64,000 bases of DNA, taken from positions 62,001-126,000 of the forward strand of contig JBKBLG010000008.1 in NCBI GenBank assembly GCA_046296295.1, read 5' to 3'. The translations under genes were made by a program, and so were the position numbers. Shown piece by piece: positions 58,758 to 64,000 of the stretch. The first letter of the stretch is position 1; every line of letters begins with the position of its first letter. The notes beneath the pieces were generated by a model that saw nothing but the letters and a program-made list of their open reading frames with translations, made no database searches and had not been told where the DNA came from. This stretch comes from UBA10646 sp046296295. Lineage in GTDB: Bacteria > Bacteroidota > Bacteroidia > Chitinophagales > Chitinophagaceae.

Positions 58758-60335
58758 TTACTTGTACTGAGGCATAATACTCTTAGCAAGGTCTACCATT
58801 TTCTTCAAACCATCTTCAGGTAAGTTGCCTTTTTTGAACTCTACCAATACATCAGGCAATTTGTTTTGCATTTCAGTTAAGAAATGCTCTTCGAAAGCCT
58901 TTACATTTTTCACTGCAACTTCTTTCAATAAACCTTGTGTACCTAAGTAGATGATAGCCACCTGCTTTTCTACAGTTAGAGGAGAATACTGTGCTTGCTT
59001 CAAAATTTCTACGTTACGAGCACCTTTATCTAATACGCTCTTGGTAGCAGGATCTAAATCGCCACCAAATTTAGAGAAGGCTTCAAGTTCGCGGTACAAA
59101 GCTTGGTCGAGCTTTAAGGTACCCGCTACTTTTTTCATACTCTTAATTTGAGCGTTACCACCTACACGGCTTACAGAAATACCCACGTTAATGGCCGGGC
59201 GAATACCAGCATTGAACAAGTTACCTTCTAAGAAGATCTGACCATCAGTGATAGAGATAACGTTCGTAGGAATATAGGCAGATACGTCGCCGGCTTGTGT
59301 TTCAATGATTGGTAAAGCTGTTAAGCTACCACCACCTTTCACTATATGCTTAATGCTCGCCGGCAAATCGTTCATGTTCTTAGCAATTTCATCGTTGGCG
59401 ATCACCTTTGCAGCACGCTCTAATAAACGGCTATGTAAGTAGAATACATCACCAGGATAAGCCTCACGACCAGGAGGACGACGTAACAACAAAGAAACCT
59501 CACGGTAAGCAACCGCCTGCTTTGATAAATCGTCGTATACGATTAATGCAGGGCGGCCAGTATCGCGGAAGAATTCACCAATAGCAGCACCGGCAAATGG
59601 AGCGTAGAACTGCTGCGGAGCAGGATCACTGGCACTTGCAGCTACAATTACGGTATAAGCCATTGCACCAGCATCTTGTAATGTTTTCATTACACCAGCT
59701 ATAGTACTAGCTTTCTGACCAACGGCTACGTATATACAATACACTGGCTTGCCAGCATCGTAGAACTCTTTTTGGTTGATGATGGTGTCAATACAAATAG
59801 CAGTTTTACCCGTTTGACGGTCACCAATTACCAATTCACGCTGACCACGACCAACAGGAATCATTGCATCAATTGCTTTGATACCTGTTTGTAATGGTTC
59901 TTTAACCGGTTCACGATAAATTACACCGGGTGCTTTACGCTCTAATGGCATTTCATACAAATCACCTGTGATAGGGCCTTTACCATCAATTGGTTCACCT
60001 AGAGTATTTACTACACGGCCAACCATGCCTTCACCTACCTTAATAGAGGCAATCTGACCAGTACGGCGAACTTTATCACCTTCTTTTACTGTTTTGCTAT
60101 CGCCAAGTAGTACCACACCTACGTTATCTTCTTCGAGGTTCAGGGCTATGGCTTTTAAACCATTATCAAAGGCTACCAGCTCACCGCTGCGTACGTTGTT
60201 AAGGCCGTACACACGGGCAATACCATCGCCCACCTGCAATACGGTACCTACTTCTTCCAGTTCGGCACTGGCGTTGAAATTGCTTAACTGCTGGCGCAGT
60301 ATCGCTGAAATTTCATCGGGCTTAATCGCTTCCAT
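58758..60335 (-). CDS. atpA: F-type ATP synthase subunit alpha
   Basis: A 525-residue F1 alpha subunit, the non-catalytic nucleotide-binding partner of beta. Beta-barrel (about 27-95), Walker A GDRQTGKTAICIDT (about 170-183), the DDLSKQAVAYR region, and the alpha signature PGREAYPGDVFYLHSRLLERA. Full length. In the usual order atpG would follow, but here atpA is the last gene, closed by a terminator and a converging gene, so gamma must be encoded elsewhere. Confidence 0.98.
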   Translation of the reverse strand: MEAIKPDEISAILRQQLSNFNASAELEEVGTVLQVGDGIARVYGLNNVRSGELVAFDNGLKAIALNLEEDNVGVVLLGDSKTVKEGDKVRRTGQIASIKVGEGMVGRVVNTLGEPIDGKGPITGDLYEMPLERKAPGVIYREPVKEPLQTGIKAIDAMIPVGRGQRELVIGDRQTGKTAICIDTIINQKEFYDAGKPVYCIYVAVGQKASTIAGVMKTLQDAGAMAYTVIVAASASDPAPQQFYAPFAGAAIGEFFRDTGRPALIVYDDLSKQAVAYREVSLLLRRPPGREAYPGDVFYLHSRLLERAAKVIANDEIAKNMNDLPASIKHIVKGGGSLTALPIIETQAGDVSAYIPTNVISITDGQIFLEGNLFNAGIRPAINVGISVSRVGGNAQIKSMKKVAGTLKLDQALYRELEAFSKFGGDLDPATKSVLDKGARNVEILKQAQYSPLTVEKQVAIIYLGTQGLLKEVAVKNVKAFEEHFLTEMQNKLPDVLVEFKKGNLPEDGLKKMVDLAKSIMPQYK

Positions 60336-60446
60336 ATTTTGAAGTTGTCGTGATTGTTATCTAATTATGTTATTACCGGCATTTGTACAAAACTCAGCTT
60401 CGTTGTGTCACTCACTTGTACTTCAGGTTCAAGTAGGTAACAAGTA

Positions 60447-61010
60447 CTATCGAATAGTAGGTACGTACCAGTTTTTCGAAAATTGTGCTTTTAAATCTCT
60501 TAAATCTCTTGCCACAGATGCATCAACCAAGTTATTGTCGAACTCTAGCACAAAACCACCAATAATGTTAGCATCAACTTTAGCTTCTAACTCTATATGG
60601 GTAAAGCCTGTCTGTGCTTTAACGGTATTCACAACGCTTTGCTTTAAAGTATCACTTACTTCCACAGCAGTAGTGAATTTCACACGGTGTATATCTTTAA
60701 GCGTGTTGTATTGGTCAATGAAAGCATCTACTATTGCAACCAGATCATTTTCTCTACCCTTATTTACCAACAAGCGGTTGAATGCACTTGTTAATGCACC
60801 AACTTTATGCTGCGTTAAGCTTTCAATTACAGCAAGCTTTTTATCGCCTTTAACGATGGGGCTTTTTAACAAAGCAACAAACTCTTTACTAGCTTTTGCC
60901 AAAGCTTGCATATAACGCATATCGGCATACACTTCCTCCAGCTTGCCTTGTTCTTGTGAAAGATCAATCAAACTTTTGGCATAACGTGCTGCTAAGCGAG
61001 GATTCGTCAT
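60447..61010 (-). CDS. atpH: F-type ATP synthase subunit delta
   Basis: A 187-residue stator subunit joining the b dimer to the top of F1. The N-terminal helical domain (RLAARYAKSLIDLSQEQGKL) and the C-terminal IIGGFVLEFDNNLVDASVARD are the conserved parts. It lies 111 bases before atpA and 30 after atpF; the gap before atpA is longer than is common. Confidence 0.94.
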   Translation of the reverse strand: MTNPRLAARYAKSLIDLSQEQGKLEEVYADMRYMQALAKASKEFVALLKSPIVKGDKKLAVIESLTQHKVGALTSAFNRLLVNKGRENDLVAIVDAFIDQYNTLKDIHRVKFTTAVEVSDTLKQSVVNTVKAQTGFTHIELEAKVDANIIGGFVLEFDNNLVDASVARDLRDLKAQFSKNWYVPTIR

Positions 61011-61040
61011 AATAAATACGATGTATTAGTTTTATGCCAA

Positions 61041-61550
61041 TTAATTCAGCTTTACGCTGTTCACTAATTCTTGAATGTATGCTTCTTGCTGTGGCTTATC
61101 GGCTAACTGCTTACGCAATACTTTTTCTGCCACTTCAATTACCATGCTACCCACTTGGTTTTTCACCTCAGTAAGTGCCAAGTTCTTTTGCTGATGAATA
61201 GCAGCTTGTGCATCGGCTAGAATACGGTCGTATTCGGCTTTGGCTTTTTCTTGTGCAGCAGCTACCATTTTATCGGCTGTTTCTTTAGCTTCTTTAATCA
61301 GAGTAGCACGTTCTTCACGAGCCTTGGCTAGTAAAGCTTCGTTCTCGTTTTGTAACTGAGCCATCTCGGCCTTCATTTTTTCGGCCTTGGCTAAGGCTTC
61401 TTCAATACCTGTTTCACGCTCTTTTACAGCGGCCATAATGGGCTTCCAAGCAAATCTGGTAAGCACTAATAGTAATACTAGGAAGGCAATTGTACTCCAA
61501 ATAACCAAACCTAGCTCAGGTAATACGAGAGGATTAACTTCTAAAAACAT
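61041..61550 (-). CDS. atpF: F-type ATP synthase subunit b
   Basis: A 169-residue peripheral-stalk subunit. One membrane helix (about 12-30; ELGLVIWSTIAFLVLLLVL) and a long coiled-coil helix rich in Lys, Glu and Ala (about 40-130). One copy, so it acts as a homodimer. It is separated from atpE by 210 bases with two hairpins. Confidence 0.95.
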   Translation of the reverse strand: MFLEVNPLVLPELGLVIWSTIAFLVLLLVLTRFAWKPIMAAVKERETGIEEALAKAEKMKAEMAQLQNENEALLAKAREERATLIKEAKETADKMVAAAQEKAKAEYDRILADAQAAIHQQKNLALTEVKNQVGSMVIEVAEKVLRKQLADKPQQEAYIQELVNSVKLN

Positions 61551-61689
61551 ATCGTTGTATTTTCTGAAAGCGGCTGCAAAACTAGCAGCTTATGCTTACT
61601 TTCTAAAATTTAGCTCGTACTTGTACTTTAGTTGAAGTGTGCGACGCAACTAATGTTGCATTTTGCACAAAGTACACAACCAAAGTGTA

Positions 61690-61750
61690 TTACTGCGAAG
61701 CAGTAAAAACAATTTCAGCCTCGCTGCCCTGTGCGTAGAGGCTGAAACTG
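61690..61750 (-). promoter_or_regulatory. Two hairpins between atpE and atpF
   Basis: In transcript order: stem TTTCAGCCTC/GAGGCTGAAA (61713-61747), then T-rich ATTGTTTTT, then a short perfect stem TTACTGC/GCAGTAA (61690-61706) with a 3-base loop. The first plus U-run is terminator-like inside the operon. It may lower transcription downstream of atpE or protect the atpE 3' end, giving more subunit c than b. Confidence 0.6.
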
Positions 61751-61760
61751 TTGGTGCTTA

Positions 61761-61970
61761 CTAGCGAGTACCCAATAGGGCAACTACTACTGCGAAAAGA
61801 GCAACCGCTTCTACGAAGGCAGCGGCTACAATCATAGCACCTTGAATTTTACCAGCAACTTCAGGCTGGCGGGCCATACCTTCTACGGCAGAGCCACCGA
61901 TACGACCAATACCAATACCGGCACCGATAGCGGCTAAGCCAGCACCAATTGCAGCAATACTTCCGATCAT
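61761..61970 (-). CDS. atpE: F-type ATP synthase subunit c
   Basis: A 69-residue hairpin of two membrane helices that forms the rotor ring. The Gly/Ala-rich first helix (AAIGAGLAAIGAGIGIGRIG), polar loop (ARQPE) and the ion-carrying Glu in the second helix (FVEAVALFAVVV) are visible. The residues around the Glu suggest proton rather than sodium coupling. Followed by two hairpins (61690-61750). Confidence 0.95.
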   Translation of the reverse strand: MIGSIAAIGAGLAAIGAGIGIGRIGGSAVEGMARQPEVAGKIQGAMIVAAAFVEAVALFAVVVALLGTR

Positions 61971-62005
61971 TTTGTTGAAATTATGATGGTTAAGAAAAAA
62001 AGTTT

Positions 62006-63139
62006 TTAATGATGATCATCATGATGTTCTTCTGTTGCCATGCCAATATATAAGGCACTTAACATGGTAAAGATGAAGGCCTGTAAGAACGCTACCAACA
62101 ATTCGATACAACTGATAAATACAGTAAATGGAATTGCAACGGCAGAAGCTGCTACAGACTTGAATATGAAGATCAAACAAACCAAACTTAGTACAAGAAT
62201 ATGGCCTGCGGTAATGTTGGCGAACAAACGTATCATTAAACTGATAGGCTTGGTGAAAATGCCGATTACCTCGATAGGCATTAAGAATATTTTCATTGGA
62301 ACTGCTACACCCGGCATCCAGAAAATGTGCTTCCAATAGTTTTTGTTGCCGCTGAAATTCACCACAATAAAGGTGAAAACAGCTAACGTCATTGTAAATG
62401 CAATATTACCACTCACGTTCGCACCACCAGGTATGAATGGTATTAAGCCTAACAAATTGTTGATGAAAATGAAAAAGAAAACGGTTAACAAAAACGGCAT
62501 GTACTTGTAATATTTTTCGCCGATGTTAGGCCGAGCAATTTCGTCACGAACAAATAAAATGAGTGTTTCCATAACGTTTTGGAAACCTTTTGGTGCGGAT
62601 GTAATACCACGCTTTTTGTAGCTTGCTGCTACAGATAAAAAGATTACCAATAGTAAGAACACAGCAATAAACATACTTGCTACGTTTTTGGTAATGCTCA
62701 TGTCTAAGATAGAAGCTGTGGCAGCTTTATTGATGTTGCCTTCAGCATCAAGAATTACGATGCTTTTTTTACCAGTTTCGTGGTTAGTGTTCAACTTAAA
62801 CTGGTATCCGGTAGTTGTACCTGTGTAAGCAATAGGTTCGTGGTGCTCATCCATGAGCTTAGCACTGCTGAATACTTCCCAACCTTTATCAGTTTTTAAA
62901 ATAACAGGCAATGCAATGCTGGTGTGCCCCCAAAGGTGCCAACTATGGTCGTCGGAAATATGTTCTAGAATTGTTTCAGTAACGTTAAATTCTTTATCGG
63001 CAGGCGTATGATTTGCAGTAGCATTCGAATCATGGGCTTGCGCAGGGTGTTGATGTTGTGCAACTACCACATTGGCATTTGTAAGCATAAAAACGCTGAA
63101 AACCAAAGCCAGCAAGCATTTAACCCTATTTTGAGCCAT
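62006..63139 (-). CDS. atpB: F-type ATP synthase subunit a
   Basis: A 377-residue stator subunit with an unusually long N-terminus of about 150 residues: a signal-like helix then a His-rich, soluble part (AQHQHPAQAHDSN), an extension common in Bacteroidota. The membrane part begins at about 170 and holds the essential Arg in MIRLFANITAGHILVL (about 296-311). The C-terminus ends in Glu/His-rich EEHHDDHH. First gene of the operon atpB-E-F-H-A. Confidence 0.95.
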   Translation of the reverse strand: MAQNRVKCLLALVFSVFMLTNANVVVAQHQHPAQAHDSNATANHTPADKEFNVTETILEHISDDHSWHLWGHTSIALPVILKTDKGWEVFSSAKLMDEHHEPIAYTGTTTGYQFKLNTNHETGKKSIVILDAEGNINKAATASILDMSITKNVASMFIAVFLLLVIFLSVAASYKKRGITSAPKGFQNVMETLILFVRDEIARPNIGEKYYKYMPFLLTVFFFIFINNLLGLIPFIPGGANVSGNIAFTMTLAVFTFIVVNFSGNKNYWKHIFWMPGVAVPMKIFLMPIEVIGIFTKPISLMIRLFANITAGHILVLSLVCLIFIFKSVAASAVAIPFTVFISCIELLVAFLQAFIFTMLSALYIGMATEEHHDDHH

Positions 63140-63226
63140 ACCTTATCTGAAATTTGCGGCAAAGATAAGGGGGAAAGCCGAAGTGTTAACGTAATTTTCA
63201 GAAATCCGATACAAGTTTTCAACCGA

Positions 63227-64000
63227 CTAATCGGCCAAGGAATGTTGCAACTGCATTTCGTAGAGTTTAGTATAAAAACCATCTAATGCAAGTAGCTGTT
63301 CGTGGGTTCCAATTTCTTTAATCTCACCTTTATCGAGCACTATAATTTTATTGGCTTTACGGATGGTGCTTAACCGATGGGCAATAACTATAGAGGTTCT
63401 GCCTTGTATGAGCGTATCTATAGCATGTTGTATTAGCAATTCGCTTTCAGTATCAATGCTACTGGTTGCTTCATCTAAGATGAGTACTGATGGGTTGTAT
63501 AAAAGTGCTCTGATGAAACTAAGTAATTGTCTTTGACCTAGGCTAAGGGTACTACCACGCTCCATCACGTTAAACTGATAACCTCCGGGTAGTCGCATGA
63601 TAAAATCGTGTACCCCAATAAGTTTGGCTGCCGCTATTACTTGTTCCTCTGTGATATTGGGGTTTCGCAAAGTGATGTTATCCATTACAGTGCCACTAAA
63701 TAAAAACACATCTTGCAGTACTACACCTATACGACTGCGTAGGGTTTCAGTGCTATAATCGTTGATATTGATGCCGTCTAGTACAATTTCGCCTTTTTGT
63801 ATCTGATATAGTTTATTCAGCAGCGATATAATACTCGTTTTGCCGCTACCCGTGTGGCCCACCAATGCTACAGTTTCGCCCGGGAGTACTTGAAAGCAGA
63901 TGTTCTTTAGTACATAATTAGGTTCATTGTAAGCAAACCATACGTTATTAAATGTAATGGCTCCTGCCGCTTGTGTACTGGTATTAATTGGTTGTTGTAC
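63227..64000 (-). CDS. ABC exporter ATPase, 3' part (MsbA-like)
   Basis: 258 codons of the nucleotide-binding domain, open at the right edge (reading starts exactly at base 64000 in frame). Motifs in order: ITFNNVWFAYNEPN, Walker A GHTGSGKTS, Q-loop VVLQDVFLFSGT, signature LSLGQRQLLSFIRALL (LSLGQ, a one-residue change from LSGGQ), Walker B SVLILDEATSSID, and H-loop IVIAHRLSTI. It is the C-terminal half of a membrane-domain-fused exporter such as the MsbA lipid flippase; the membrane part is outside the window. No link to atpB beyond position. Confidence 0.93.
   Translation of the reverse strand, partial: VQQPINTSTQAAGAITFNNVWFAYNEPNYVLKNICFQVLPGETVALVGHTGSGKTSIISLLNKLYQIQKGEIVLDGININDYSTETLRSRIGVVLQDVFLFSGTVMDNITLRNPNITEEQVIAAAKLIGVHDFIMRLPGGYQFNVMERGSTLSLGQRQLLSFIRALLYNPSVLILDEATSSIDTESELLIQHAIDTLIQGRTSIVIAHRLSTIRKANKIIVLDKGEIKEIGTHEQLLALDGFYTKLYEMQLQHSLAD

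Overview
The window looks like a chromosomal piece of a Bacteroidota genome, most likely the Chitinophagaceae side of the phylum. Evidence: a short primary sigma factor beginning MRQLKISKSIT, a fused LpxC-FabZ enzyme, futalosine-route menaquinone genes, a TonB receptor paired with a DUF4249 lipoprotein, giant secreted proteins with T9SS/CHU_C-type C-termini, a PID-CTERM-like peptide, and promoter-like TAnnTTTG boxes. No tRNA, rRNA, CRISPR array, prophage or intact insertion sequence was recognised.

Layout. 1-8.5 kb: 5' part of a CUB/P-domain surface protein, ilvE, a rdgB-thioesterase cluster, dsbD with a separate Cys-bearing DsbD-N protein, and purQ. 8.6-12.9 kb: TonB receptor/DUF4249 pair, a gutted MuiA-like pseudogene and a small lipoprotein. 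12.9-17.9 kb: pterin genes (folE, two queD paralogues), menaquinone genes mqnB and mqnD, and photolyase. 18-26.9 kb: M20 dipeptidase, CDF transporter, DsbA-like, OsmC, Tat-type SOD, LptF/G permease, START-like protein, rpoD and a K+ channel. 26.9-32.4 kb: an AT-rich accessory block with direct repeats, orphan genes, a tandemly duplicated and decayed gene, and a duplicated 5' end of ffh. 32.4-47 kb: housekeeping (ffh, rpsP, rimM, ruvC, lpxD, lpxC-fabZ) mixed with membrane and surface proteins. 47-57.5 kb: a 1677-residue T9SS protein, a PadR/PspC envelope-stress-like locus and an aminotransferase. 57.6-64 kb: mgsA, DinB, the F-type ATP synthase operon (atpB-E-F-H-A, without atpG next to atpA) and the 3' part of an ABC exporter gene.

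The most striking feature is not a gene. A short element, 5'-CATTT-RCC-GYAA-GGY-3', occurs 43 times (27 copies contain the exact 12-mer TTTACCGTAAGG or its complement; chance expectation is below 0.01) plus five relatives with another stem. It sits on both strands, between genes and inside genes in several reading frames, and is absent from 24.6 to 34.4 kb, which includes the accessory block. Bases flanking a GTAA/GCAA loop change together (A-T replaced by G-C), pointing to a mini-hairpin under selection or copied as such. Its density resembles DNA uptake sequences or HIP1, while its structure resembles REP-like elements; I do not recognise it as a described family.
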